Origin: Melanocharis versteri
Lineage: Eukaryota > Chordata > Aves > Passeriformes > Melanocharitidae
DNA length: 64,000 bases
Direction: 5' to 3'
NCBI GenBank assembly: GCA_013397845.1
Contig: VZTG01006663.1
Coordinates: forward strand, 1,999,234 to 2,063,233
The notes beneath the pieces were generated by a model that did no database searches, had not been told where the DNA came from, and saw only the letters and a program-made list of their open reading frames with translations. Made by a program: the position numbers and the translations under genes. This document shows positions 51,451 to 64,000 of this stretch, piece after piece (the first letter of the stretch is position 1; each line of letters starts with the position of its first letter).

Positions 51451-54400
51451 TGGAGATCATGCTGTACAGACCCTCCAGGAACTCTGAGGGCAGCAACATT
51501 CCAATTTCCTCATCATTTTCAGATAATTTTGATACTGTATGACACAACGTGACTGCACAAGAAGCTGCTATTCACTCTGAGAAATGATGTATCTGTGCTA
51601 AAAACTGTGGAAGCACATAGTGTTGACATTCATAGCTCCCATTTTAATTAACTAGATGTGAGAAGAATAGTTGTCAGTGAATATGAAGACAGAAAGGCAA
51701 ACTGAAAGATGTCAGCTATGAGAGGTTTCCCAACCTCTTCAAGTTTTTGGCTTATTTATATAAACATGATGGTTTCATTGTTTATTTATAAACACGTGGC
51801 TTTTGAATTCCTAACCAAGAGCATAGCTTCTTATCAAGCACCACATGAGTCTTTGGTCCTGGCTTACATTGTTTTATACTCATATAACAGCATGAATGCC
51901 AGAATATCTGTTTCTAGGTGCTCTCCCGACTGCCCTGGAGCACCAGCACCCAGAGCTCTGGGGGTATTACATTAAAACGTGGGCATGAGTTGTGTTAAAG
52001 CACCTCTTGAAATTGGAGGGTTGAACCATTGGAGTATATAGCCACTGTCAGCAGTAAAATGAATCCTTCAAGTTTCTCATAATACTGAACACAGAGACCA
52101 AATTTAATGCTTTTTTCTGTTCTTTGCAGCATTTAGTTTCTTTGACAAAGGTTTTTCTTTCAGACATCTTAAGAGACTTCTCATGAAATTAATTTTTTTT
52201 TTTCCTGCTAAGGGTGTAGCTTGTATATCTGCAGTGCTTTTCTCTTATCAAAGCACAATAAGCTTGTTTTCATGGTGCTGTCATGGTTTTGCCCTCTGTC
52301 AGAACACTTTTGAAAGACTGTGTCTTGGCTGAGAACAGTCTGCCCTATCGTAAGACTTCCAGTATACTCATAGAAATGGGATTTTCCACAGAAGACAGAA
52401 ACCTATAAATACTGACTGCAGTGTTTGCATAACATTCATGTGGACATACCAGAGTCATGTACCGGATTCTTGTGTGTTCTCCTACTAAAACATATAAATG
52501 TGATCCAAGTTAACAGTATTACTTATCCAGTGAAGTCAGTCCCTTGAAAAATGAGGCTTCAGCTGTTTCCAAAGACCTCAGTGCTGACTCTTAATCTCTT
52601 TCATTTCCATGACCAAGAATGTTAGGAGTTTTTTTGACTGTAGTTGGTGAGGATTTTGGGACAGGTTTTCTCACTGTATATAAAGTTTGGTGCCTTGTAG
52701 AACAGAGCTGTCATTTTGGTATCTATAAAAGCTTGATGCAAATAGTGAACTTTCTGAACCACACAGTATGATCATCTTGGAAGCTGAGGTGTTAAACTGA
52801 GCTCTGTGAATGTCAGTGTGGATCTTTAAGAGAATTTGTAAGTTAAGATTCCCCCTTGCTCTCTCAATCAGCCTGTGGCAGGAAAAGGTTTACATCTTAA
52901 CCTGTAGGATAACTTTTTAACATACTAATGAAAGTCCAGGATATACTACAATTTTCATGCAGGTCAGGTACCACAAAAGAATATTCACCTCAGTCTTCTC
53001 TTGCATATTCAAGTTTCATATTAAGGACTGGAAATAAGAGTTAATGATGCTTTTTGTGAGATAGGCCTTCCAAACCACACGTCTGCCAATGTGTGCAGAT
53101 GTATTAGAGTTATCTGTGAGTGGGATCTGACAGAAATAAATAGTTGTGTTTGGTTAAAGCCATAATTAGACATACATCATCCTGTAAAATTCTGTCTGGA
53201 CTAGCAGCTGGGGACCAACTAACAGCTCTCTACCACTGCCTCTTCTGACACAAACAGTGCTGTCCTCTTTCCATCCATTTTTGCAGTCCTTATGATTACA
53301 TTAACTCTTTCAGAAATCACAGAATTATTTGTTCAGTTAAAACTGTGCTTCATTTAATTTGGAGGGAAAAAAGTCGGTATTGGTCAATCTTGCATTGACC
53401 AGTGTAAGAAAACATTAACCTTGAAATTTATTGCACTCCCAAGGTAAGCAATTGGATGAGTTTCTAAGGAAAACCTAGAAATCTCGGATTTTTCTAGCTG
53501 TAAATAAAGCCTGTTTCTGAAGCTTAATATTAAGACTTACTGCTTAAAATTTGTATGCTATGCTTTTCTCTACACTGAAAGGCGAGTTACAAAGCCTCTG
53601 TGCCTGTGCTTTTTTTTTTGATTTTTTGGTTGCCTGAAACAAGTGAGGTCGTTACAAGATTATATGATATAAATGTAGATTAAATGGATTTCATAATGGA
53701 GGAAAAAAATAAGGTGCAAGACATCTGTCTCCCTCTCTGTTTTTCTCTTTCTCTGTGTCGGTCATTTCATCCCACCCTCCACCCACCCCCAGCTTGCTCA
53801 GTTTGTTACAAAGAATGCTTGTGTTTGGTCAGTGGAAGTAGAGTAAAAGAGTTATAATCCATAAAATGGCTGCAGTAAAACCAGCTTACTGTGTCACAGG
53901 AAAAGTATATGAGGTAAAGGGAATCTTAGCCTGGTATAAATTCTTTCTTGTACTTACAATATTTTCCTGTACCCTTGCTGTTTACCACTGTAGAAGCAGA
54001 TACTGAAGTTCAGTCTGTCAACTTTTATATATCTGGTTTTATATCATACAGCTGACATATAAATAGGACCCCAGTAATCTCCTTACTGAGTAATCAGTGA
54101 AGCTTACAAGTTTTTACTTGCCAAATCTATAGTTTTGAGATTCATAAAGTGCACCTGAACCACTGTCACAAATCACAGTGTATCCACTGTCTTCTCTTCT
54201 TTAGAGAAGGAGGGAGGAATAGGTAACTACTGATTCATGGTACTATTGGATCCAAGTCCCAAGTAGGCACTCTTTGTATTCTACAGTCATACACTGTGTA
54301 AGGAGGACGGGTAGTTGAAATTGTAGCTTTCAAATGTTGTTAAGGAATTAAGTCACCTGAGGTAGAAGTAAATGACATAGGGTTTCTAAGTACTAGAATA

Positions 54401-55049
54401 ATTCTCCTTAGACAACTGGATTGTGAGATACTTGTAAACCTCTGGTTTGATTTTCTTCTGTGTACAAGATATCAGCCTTCCAGGGCTGACTTCCAAGTTC
54501 CTTTGTTTTGTGTATTTATAGAGCTTACACAAGCAAGTGCCCAGCCTCATTCATTGAACTGGACCCAAACCAAATCTTATCAGTTTAGGAACAGGTGTCA
54601 TTGTTTCCATGATATAACATCTCTTGGTTTGATAGCAACCTTCACATTGGGTAGAAACTACCTTTCCAAACTCTACCAAGCATAAGGTCTGACTGCTTAT
54701 AGGGTGTCTCAAAATGTAAATTGTTGGCGTAGGCTGGCTTAGATAGTTGTAGGGAGATTTATGCTGCTTTTCCTTCTATCCGATGGGAGCAAGTGAGCTA
54801 ATGGGATTCATGTTACGTTGCTATGGATTGTCGCTTCTTTATGCTAACAGATGATTTTTGTTTGTCAGACTTTCTCTTGACTATGTCATTTGATTAAGGA
54901 AGAAAATCTAGACTGCCTTTCTTGTTAACCTTGATGGAGTTTTGCCTTGTCACTCTTGGAGTCTCCTGAGACGGAGGTTCTTGAGTGTGGGAACAGTGAC
55001 TTTGCTTTTCTGAATGCTGAAATTGTAAGGGACTAGCTGTATTGGCTGA
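51451..55049. other. Intergenic, no gene seen
   Basis: AT-rich DNA downstream of SHPRH. A pyrimidine-rich, C/T-biased patch lies at about 53727-53790. ORFs are short and random-looking on both strands. Confidence 0.6.
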
Positions 55050-55260
55050 ATGTTTACAAGTCCATGGGGCCTGATGGGTTTCTTCCCAGCATTCTGAAGG
55101 AGCTGATGTATGGTATGGAAGAACCCCTTTTGATCATCTACCAAGGTCTGGGAAGGTTCCTGCTGACTAGAAGGTAGCTAATGCTGTTCCAGTTTACAAG
55201 AAGGACGTGAGGGAAGACTCAGGAAACTAGGGACTTCTAGTGTAACCTCAATTATATTTA
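55050..55260 (+). mobile_element. Degraded CR1 ORF2 fragment (reverse transcriptase N-terminal part)
   Basis: 'tgggaaggttcctgctgact' (55149-55168) and 'gctaatgctgttccagttta' (55177-55196), then 'caagaaggacgtgagggaag' (55197-55216), correspond to the CR1 ORF2 block that precedes its reverse transcriptase motifs (ANV..VYKK..REDSGN). The frame is broken. Not attached to a 3' end. Confidence 0.6.
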
Positions 55261-58200
55261 TTATACCAAGTATTATTGAAAGACATATATGTGTTTTTTC
55301 TCTTCTAGCTTTTTACAAGATCCTAGTGCAGCAATGTAGGAGTTGTGGACATGATCACACTGTGGTAACTGCTGCCCCCATTGTTAGATCCTGTAAGCAG
55401 ATCTGGTTAAAAGACATTCTATCCTACAATTCCTGTCACAGAGGTAGAAAGCCCAGAGCACTTCACCACCAGAAAAGAGATGGAGGGGGTATCTCTGAGA
55501 CCAGGTCATCCATTCATATCTGCTGCTGCTGTACATGCTGCAGTAGAGGTGGAATCTATATAGAGTTGGAGGAGATGGGAGGAGGTTGAGGGGGAAAAAT
55601 GAGGAATAGTTGTAAAATGTTCCTCTGAGTGCCCTTCTGCTGATTTTTCTGTGGGAGGAATGAGTCACTGATACCAGCAATGAATAAACAAAGGGTGAAA
55701 GATTGTAAGTGTAAGCCTATTCATTGGAGCTAAATGTTCATCTAAATGCAGTGGCACATTTCTGTGTTCCAGATTTGAGATATTAGTCACTTTCTTACTG
55801 AAAGTTCTTGGGCTATGAACATGCAGGGCTTTGCAATGGTTGAACAAATGGGAATATGGAAGAGTTTTAGCCCCTGGGATACATGTTTTAATGTGCACCT
55901 AAGTCATAGGATTCCCTAGTCAAATGTATGCTGCGGATTTGTGAAGGATAACAGTTCAAACTTGTAAGATATACTTTTATAGATTAACCTCCCTGAACCA
56001 AACAGGCAAGTTTTGCTTTACAGTGGCAAGGTAATTAATCACTTCTGCTGTAAATTAACAAATGTCTCTGAAGGGGCAAGACAGTGGACTTTGTAACTGC
56101 CACTTGGGAAATGCTGCACTTCGTGAACGTCTGCAGTGGGGATGGAAGGCAGAAAGCCCAGCCCAGTCCTCTTGTGCAGGGAAACAAGTGCTGAAGGTTT
56201 GAGCCAGCTGTGTCAAATGAGGACATGTCATGGATATTTCTGGGGAATCTCTCCTTTTGTGTACTGTAATCTTCAAGCATCTTGTAAGCATAGATTTTCT
56301 ATGAAGTTTCTAGAATTCTTAACATATGCTTCCTTCATCAACAAGATGCCACTGTTCCGTAGGATTTATCTTTTTCCCCTATGGAGCATGTATTTCTGTT
56401 CTGTTACTTGTTCTTAACAAAGGTGAGTGACCCTGAATCATTTACAGCTCTCATTAAAAGCCTCTAGAATAGAATTAAAGGACATGAAGTACCAAAGGGG
56501 TAGAAAAAGTGAGTGAAGTGAGAGAGGTTTTACTTCTGCTTACTAAAGGGCACACTGCTGCTGCTGTAACACAGAAGACAAATGTGAGAGCGGGGGAATG
56601 GTAGAGAGGGGTGTCCAGCCCTGTCCTGGGGGATTTGATTCTAAAATAGAGGGGAAAGGTTTTCTGAGTACTGTTAAAGTTTCCACTCACTGCACTTTAG
56701 GAATCCTACTGTTGGGCACAGGACATTTTCTGGCCGTTTTTTGAAGCACTTGATTCTAAGGAGAGGTTTTAAAGTCCAAAGCCACAACTCTGGACTTAAA
56801 TCTATAATTACACACATTTTGATAGAAAATGTTTTCTTTCATATGACTACATATTAACAGATACTTTGCCAGGCATTTGCAAGCAATTTCATGTCCTGTA
56901 ATTTAATTGTTCAAGTAACAGAACACTAAAACTAATCAGCTTTTGCAGCAGTAAGTTAGTGACTTTTAGAAACCAACACCCAGGAGAGAAAAGAGCAGTT
57001 TTCAATTGTGTTCCAAAACTGAAATTCCTGGATGACAAGCCAAGAAAAGTGTATTTTGATTACCTCTGTGTTTCCTTGCTTTATATAGCTATTGTAATTT
57101 CAATGAAGTAATTTATTTAGAAAGTAGCAAAGCTAAATTTTTATTTGAAAATTATCAGGTGTGGATAAATGTACAACCTTATGTTCCCTTGGTCTCTGAG
57201 TAACTTAACATTCCCAACAATAGCCTTTCTTTTGTACTCACAGTTTGCTCTCAAAATTACATCATAGTGTCTCTTGAGCTTTGCAGCTATTTCAAAGCCT
57301 TTGTGAACATAAATTTTTGTCTTAAATTATCCTGCTACTGAAATAATACTGGCTAATGTAACATTCATTACCTTTTCTTTCCATCTTCCTGGTTTGTGGA
57401 AAAATAGCTGGTGCCTCTTCTGAGAGACAGCGCTTAATCATTTGTGTTCCTATTGCGCAGTATGTAATTGAATTGTCTGATAGATGTTACCTGTTAAATA
57501 GTATCAATTGATAGGAATGCTCTGCATGTGTAAATAATTGTTATTCAAAACAGCAATTGCAATATGTGTAGGAGCACAGGGGTCCATAATTATTATTTTC
57601 AATGTGGTTGGTTGAAGCCAGCTCCAAAACTGCTGACTTCTGGAAACAGCTCACGCTTCCCTACAGTAATTCTTCATTGCAGTCTCCTGCTCCATGGAGA
57701 CCCGGCCTGTGACATCTCCTCGATAAAGTTATCTGTTGGATCAGTTGTATCATATTTTCATTCCTAGAACTGTAAATCAGCCCTGGTCAATCCCAATATA
57801 TACAAACTATTTTTAAGAGAGTGGTATAATTAGGAGACCTTTTTGGCCCTCTGCTGTATTGCAGTTCATGTGTTACTGTTTATAATTCCTTTTAAGATTT
57901 TCAAAATTTAATAAAATATAAAAAAATGTGCACTTAGTTATACCCAGATAGAACCGAAAGAATAAAGAAAATAGCTGATACTTTTCATAAAACCAAACTT
58001 CTTACAAAGCATGAGAAATTGTATTGAAAAAAGGTATCTTAACTGAGTTTTCAGACAGCACTCCAGCAGGGCCTTATTTTTCTGGGCACTTTACCAGTGC
58101 TTGGGATAGAATCCAAAGTACAAATCCAAAATGGAATATTTTCTGTCAAGTTAAATGGTCTGTGGAGCGCTTATACAGGGAGGGATAACCTGCAACCACA

Positions 58201-58633
58201 CTGCACAGGAGCTGCAAAGGACATGAGGGTGGCGAAGGGACTCGCCCAAAGCCAAATGGCAGCGGAGTGGAGATGGAGCCGCAGCCTCCCGTGTCCCATG
58301 GGGGGACCAGGCTCGCCCACCTGGGCCAGGGGCAGCCAGCACTGGCACGGTGCTGGTCCTGGGCTGCCTGCATGCCCAGAGCTGCTGGCATGGTGGTGTT
58401 CTAGCCATTCAGCACAAGCTGTCACACACGGTGCCTGCTGGCACACAACAAGATCCTGTTCCTGCTCTTACTGTGGTATTTATTGTATATTGATGCAGCT
58501 CCACAAAGGCTCTTGTGACTTGCTGGGCTCCTTGCAATGCTCCCTGCTGCTGAGTGTTGTGTGCAGGCAGAGTAGGCTTGTCTTCCATGTCCCCCACACT
58601 CAGCTGACAGCTTTCGACTGCCATCCGGCACTG
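55261..58633. other. Intergenic, no gene seen
   Basis: No supported gene. 58146-58450 is distinctly GC-richer with several CpGs and gives long but compositionally odd ORFs on both strands (191 codons on +, rich in Cys, Trp and His), which I read as noncoding. 58220-58290 faintly recalls a MIR-type SINE core. Confidence 0.5.
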
Positions 58634-58707
58634 AGCAGCCAGGAGGTCTTCCCTAAGAGATATCAGTTCTAGCAGCCCAGAGGTCTTCCCTAAGAGATGT
58701 CAGTTCT
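58634..58707 (+). repeat. 37-bp tandem duplication, two copies
   Basis: Copies 58634-58670 and 58671-58707 share 'gaggtcttccctaagaga' and the ending 'tcagttct', differing at three positions. A recent local duplication in intergenic DNA. Confidence 0.9.
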
Positions 58708-61700
58708 AGCAATAATGTGGAAAAAAGTGTGACTTTGGGAAAAACTCCACATCTCTTAACAGACCAGAGCATGTGGAGACCTGATACGCTGAAGTACTTA
58801 TGGTGTAAATGGGCAGGAGATAAAGTTTTCCTATCAAAAAGACCAGTCAAAACCACTGCACGCGTTGATCAAGGCTTTTATACATCTGTTACACTTTGGA
58901 ACCAACAAATAGCAGGGTGGTAAGTATATAAAAGGAAGGCAGCAAGGCTCTTTGGCGTGCAGTTGTTAAACGATGATGGCACAGAAAGTCCTCAGTGGAG
59001 CCTCGTTGATTCAATAACTGGTGTGAGTGACATGCAGGCTTTCATTATGATGTGTTATGGTGAGAGCACCTTATGACATCAGCTGTACCAGCACTCGCAC
59101 CAGTGAAGTACATTTACACCTTGCTGGAGAGAGAGAAATCCCTTCGCTTTTAAATACTGTAATATGATGTACAGGATTAGAAATGAAAGGTAAGATTCCA
59201 GTGGAATCACCCTGAAAGCATCCATTTCATACTGAGGTTTGACTGGGATGGAGTCGGAAAGCCCCTCTGGCTTTGGGCAGGTGAGGAAGTGTTAGCCATG
59301 GCGTATGGCTGAAGGCTGAGTCAGAACCTGGCTCCTGACTCCCTCCTGGCTGATACTGCACAGGATGGTCCCTGTGTCAGTTCCACAAGCCCCTGCAGTG
59401 AGCCCCTGGCTTAAGGAACTGTGAGTGCGTGCTGGTGATGACTGGGACCTGTAATCTTTATCCAGAGAGGATGGGAACAGGGATGTGTGATGGAGAACTT
59501 CAATAAGAGAAGTGGGAGTGCATGGGTAATGCCTGGGTCGAGAAACTTTTTCCTTCTAGCACACACAATAAGAAATTATTGCTACATCTGTTTTTCCTTT
59601 GCTTAGCTATCCATGGTATCCTGAATAAGGAAGATGGTGTGTTAAAAGAGCAAAAATCGTTAGGCAGTTATATGGCAAAGGAAAAGGGAAAATCTGGACT
59701 TCTGATGGTTAAAAGCTAAACAGAAGTCACAACTGGAGTGAAAGGTCAAAAGGTAAGGTGTGCTACTGGCCATTTCCAATGAGATGTTCAAACACGTTGG
59801 TTCCTTTGGGTATGTTTCAGTATCTAGGAACATGTTTTGCTGTCAGTCAATCCACTGTAAATCTGGAGCTTTATGTAGTTTTGTTGTGCTCGTGCCAGTG
59901 CGAGAGTAAACTTTGGCTCTGGTTACATCCATCTAGAGCAAGCTGCAGCTTGCCTTATCCACGGAAGAATTCCTGTTGCCTTCGTAGAAGTTTTTAATGA
60001 GTTGGGACATCTGGACTTGGTACAGTAATACTTAACATTGTGACGTTGCTGTAAACACTAGGATGTTTACAGAAAGGAGAGACGGATCAGACCCCTGCTA
60101 ACTATTTCACATTAGCATAGGGTTTCTTCCAAGAAAAATATTTGAGCTCTCTAGGGCAGCATCTGCTCCCAGATTTCTGTTCTGCAGGAAAACCTACATT
60201 CAGGAAGATTAAAATTAGCCTCCCTGGATTCCTGGAGTCATCTTGAGAATCTCCTGTGTCTTGCAAATTCTAATTGCACTAATTCTCCTAAGTGTCAGTG
60301 AAACTGTAATGGGTGCTGAGCAATTGTCTCCCATCCCTTGGGAGTCCCAGCCTCAGTCTACCCTGAGCCAGGGCATGCATAATTTGATAATTACAGGCTC
60401 AGCCTCTGTTCCAAGAGAACAGTAAGTGAACTACTATGAAAATTGAGGATGAATATGATGAATATTTAGAAAGGGGAAAGCTGTATTTTAGATGCACTTC
60501 CCTTGTACCTGAGCCTAAATTTTTGGGACTTTCTGAGTTAGATACACTGTATGGTTCCATTTCTGTTTCTCAGTTAGACCTCTTCTTAAATACAAATCAT
60601 CCATTCAAAGTAGAAACTGATTTAGCCTATTTTTCTACCTCCTGCAGCTTACAATCTACTCCAGCATGTAAAGTTAAAATGAATAGCCAGCGTAACAACT
60701 TGGATGACAATTAGTACATAAAAACCTTCATAAGCTGCTTCAGTTACAGTAAGAACTGGTCCTAAACCAGCAGGAACTTCTGTCTGTGATGTGGCAGAGT
60801 ATTTGCAGTGCTCTGTGCCAGGGGTTAGCTGGCAGTGAGAGGCAACTGCTGCTGCTGCTGAGGTGGAAGTAACTGGCTGCAGCTTAACGTGGATTGGTCA
60901 AGTCGATGTTAAGCTGGTGACTCAGTGGTAAACAGAGAGCTGGAGCTCTCCCTATGGAAACTCTGCAAACACAAGGAATAATCATCCCTTCATTTTGCAA
61001 AATACCAGAGGTTGTGTAAATAATTGCAAAGGTGGGATAGAAAATATCAGGGTTTTTTCACCCTGGCCAATATAATTAAAATGCTCCCTGACATGATCAC
61101 CTTCTTGGGATCTTAGCACCAGCCTTGAACCAGGGACGCTGCTGGAGTTCTGTCCCTCATTTACCAGAGGGGGAAGTTCCGTACTTCTTGCTGGTGCTGT
61201 TTTCAGCAACTCTACCAGCATGGCTTCACTTGGTCAGGAACTGAGCCCCAGAGGATGTCACATCCAAGTTAACATCTCATATGGCTGGAGATATCTCTTC
61301 CATACCACCAACTGGATTCGCTGTTACAGCAAAAGGAAGCTGAATATCACCTGTCTACTACTAATGCAATACTCAGTATTTCCTTGTTAGTTTCCCTAGA
61401 GAGTTCATTAATACACTAAAGGAAGGGAAAGACACAGCTGGACCTTCCTCTATCAGATCATTTTTCATCTTGAGGGCTGCTCTTCCCACACTGCCAACAG
61501 GAGGCGATTACTGCAGCCTTCTCTGGAAGTGTCTGTGGCTCACTGCTCTGGTGCTTCAGGAGGTGTTTTTCAGATCAGCTCCTCTGGTACTCAGCTGTGA
61601 GTTGCTCTGCTGCCAGCACACCTGTAAATCAGAGTGAGCTGTGCATGGGAAAAGGGAACTTCCAGGGCTGTTGCACACTGATGTGGAGTCCTGTCAAGCC

Positions 61701-64000
61701 ATCATTTGGTGTCGGAGTAGACCCCTCCAAAGCCTTCTGGTCCCAGCAGCCTTGCTGGGCAGTTCACCAAAATTACTTTTTCACACTGAGAGGGAGGAAA
61801 GCCCCTTTGGTACAGTCTGTGATAGACACTCCACTCTTCCCTACCCCATCCAAAGGTGTCAGTACATCCCAGTCTCTCAGTATCTGTGCTTGTACCCAAT
61901 CAGCCTTTGGAAGTGGCTGCGTAAGCGGCGCACGCTGCCTTCAGCACCAAGAGGGTCATTGCAAACAAGAACCTGAAAAACAAGCTACGCTTGCCCTAAT
62001 ACAAACTCCACATTAGGATTTGTTCCTCGCACTGATTGCTGAGATCTGAGCAGAAGGGTCCTGCATCTGACAGGAAAAATAAAGGATGTTCTTTTCCATT
62101 CCTGTCTTTTTTTCTGGGGACACTGTGTGCTAGGCACAGATGTGTGGGAACAGGCACTTCGACTCTTGCATGCAACACATAAATATTCTGCATCTCCACC
62201 AGCCACTCTCCAGTTCTCCAGAATCTGTCTAGCAGCACTAATGAAATGTAAAATAAACACCTTGAGTTGCATTTGACGGATGATTCTTTTTTTTACTTCT
62301 TTTCTTGATCCCTTAACCATTCCCCAGGTTGCTGTACTGGTTCCCTCATTTGAATTCCAGGGCCACATGACAACAGAGCCATGTCTTGATCGGCTGCTGG
62401 TCTCAACCTTAACTCTGTGCTGTGGCTGTAAGGTCCCTTGGTAAAGCTCAGAAAGAGGAACCTGTGGTATTACTAATACTGGAGCATAGAGTAGGCTTGG
62501 TTTCTTGTTCAGTCTTCACTCAGAAGACTTTTGTTGCTCTTGTTAAGAAGACATTGGCATAAGAGAGGTTTGCATTTCTATGAATTAATGTGATGTCCTT
62601 TATTAAGGAAATTCTGCGTGGGTGGCTTGTGTAAGAAAAAAGAAGTCATCAGGCCCAAATAGTTGCTTAAATTATTTCCAAAAGGAAGTTTTTCAAAATT
62701 GCAATGTATTTCATAACTGAAAAATTGGCCTGAAAAAGAAAAAAAGATAGAGTAACAGAATTGTTGTAATGATGGAAGTTGTTTGCTATCATACATAAAA
62801 GATGTATTGAGTCTCTATTGCTGCCCGTGGAAAAGGTGCTGGGCTGGTTCCTAATTTCAGTGATCATTAACCACGCTGTGTGACAAGGTGTGGGGCAGTA
62901 ATTACTGTTTTTCTGACATATTGTTCCAGCGATCTCTGAGTCAGGGAAGCACTAAATTAGATTAGAGCATGGTGAGATTTCATGAAGGGGGTCTGAGTCA
63001 CCCCCTCAAACAACCAGGGATGGGAGTTTCCTGACTGAGCTTTGTCTCCCGAGATGTCCATCCCCACTGCATTAGTTTCTTGATGGAAAGGGCTGCCAAA
63101 CAGTCAGCCAAACAGACCCAAGGAAACATCCCTAAGAGCTGCTGCCTGCTCTCCTCGAGGGGTGCATGCCACATGACTGCTGAGAGCCAGGCACATGCAG
63201 ACTTTACCTTTTACCTTTGCAGAACAATGCAAAGCTCCTCATGAAAGTCCATGCTTGGGGTAAAAGACTGATCCGAACATGAGTCAAAGAGAAAAATGTA
63301 TTTTCCTGAAAATTAAACCTGTACATGAGCTGGACTAGTTCTGTACTACAGACAGCACCACACGTAATTAGGGGTTCACAAGGCAATACCAGTAAGTGGA
63401 GAGCAGAGTTGTTACTCTGCTCTGGTTACTCTGCTGACCTAGGATTTCTAGGCAAAATATACCTTAAATACAATATCCAGTTTCTGTAAAAGTTTTCCCT
63501 GAGTCATTTTCCTTTGCAGACTTCTGGTTCAAATGCCTCACATATCCCAGGGGCCAAGTTCTTTACTCCATGATGCACTATGGGATTTATGGGAAAGCTG
63601 CAGTGAGTGGCAAGAGGTATGTCGCAGGGAAGAAAACAGCCTACAGGATGGAGTGGAAGCATGAAGGGTTTGAGCAAGAATTTCACAATTCTATGTCCTA
63701 TTGACTTGAAGTAAGAACTATTCATTGTTAAATGTAAATTATTTTTTTTTACTTTTTTGAATTGGCATTTTCAAAAATCTGTTTCATGGAGAAGATACAA
63801 TTTTCTATTCAGGATGTACATAAAGCTCAAAGTATTAGGAACTTATGAGAAATAGATATTCTGACTTTTCTGCCTTCGCTGTACTTATTTCATTGTACTT
63901 TTTGTGACTGAGCCTCAGAACAGCTGTATTTCTACATAGATTTCAATCCAACAATCTTTTGTAGATCTTTAGGTAAGAAGGTTGTGGTAAATCTGAATTT
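58708..64000. other. Intergenic, no supported gene
   Basis: Mostly unremarkable sequence. An ATG-started 92-codon ORF (60436-60714) is preceded by a consensus-like splice donor 'acagtaagt' at 60419-60427, which could hint at a spliced transcript. Nothing in it matches a family I know. The rest to the window end shows no exon-like conserved protein text and no named repeat. Confidence 0.45.

Noticed and set aside
55326..55589. 87-codon ORF with clustered cysteines
   Set aside because: The Cys run (CCCCTCC) comes from a CTG/TGC-type simple sequence; no zinc-finger spacing.
58097..58672. 191-codon ORF, the longest outside SHPRH that is not a repeat
   Set aside because: Composition is extreme (Cys, Trp, His, Gln), opposite-strand ORFs are nearly as open, and the length follows from local GC content.
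60243..60425. 60-codon ORF with a hydrophobic start resembling a signal peptide
   Set aside because: The first codon is TTG, there is no in-frame ATG before an upstream stop, and it is out of frame with the next ORF. Not a credible vertebrate CDS.
1..64000. CRISPR arrays, operons, toxin-antitoxin or phage-type defence systems
   Set aside because: The window is a spliced vertebrate gene with LINE repeats; no regularly spaced direct repeats or prokaryotic gene clusters occur.

Overview
The window is vertebrate nuclear DNA, almost certainly from a bird. It is AT-rich, has long introns, and carries many CR1 LINE copies in both orientations plus a solo LTR of an avian endogenous retrovirus type. 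No bacterial, phage or plasmid feature is visible.

One gene accounts for most of it: SHPRH (SNF2, histone-linker, PHD and RING-finger helicase), on the + strand. I could join 29 coding exons from the ATG at 1933 to the TAA at 48927-48929. The frame stays open across every junction and gives 1695 residues, against 1683 for human SHPRH. Domain order is: acidic N-terminus; start of the SNF2 ATPase (RPYQ motif about 307-310, Walker A at 375-382); H15 linker-histone domain (about 442-515); PHD finger (674-719); the rest of ATPase lobe 1 (DEAQ at 832-835, SGTP at 860-863); a long helical region; C3HC4 RING (1444-1490); and helicase lobe 2 with motif VI (1625-1635). This is the vertebrate RAD5-type ubiquitin ligase acting on PCNA in DNA-damage tolerance.

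Layout: 1-190 is a GC- and CpG-rich stretch that is probably the 3' part of the promoter or untranslated first exon. 191-1901 is intron with a CR1 copy. 1902-48929 holds the coding exons with introns of about 0.09 to 5.9 kb. 48930 to roughly 50.5 kb is probable 3' UTR and flank. 50.5-64 kb is intergenic, with CR1 fragments, a CR1 reverse-transcriptase scrap, a 37-bp tandem duplication and a few orphan ORFs. I see no second protein gene I can support.

Most interesting points: two introns that appear to start with GC instead of GT; an in-frame 84-nt candidate cassette exon between coding exons 19 and 20; a perfect 18-bp hairpin 18 nt past the donor of coding exon 13; a 5S-rRNA-like relic in intron 12, possibly an ancient 5S-headed SINE; and one exon (coding exon 9) with strikingly high GC3. 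I found no new multi-gene system.
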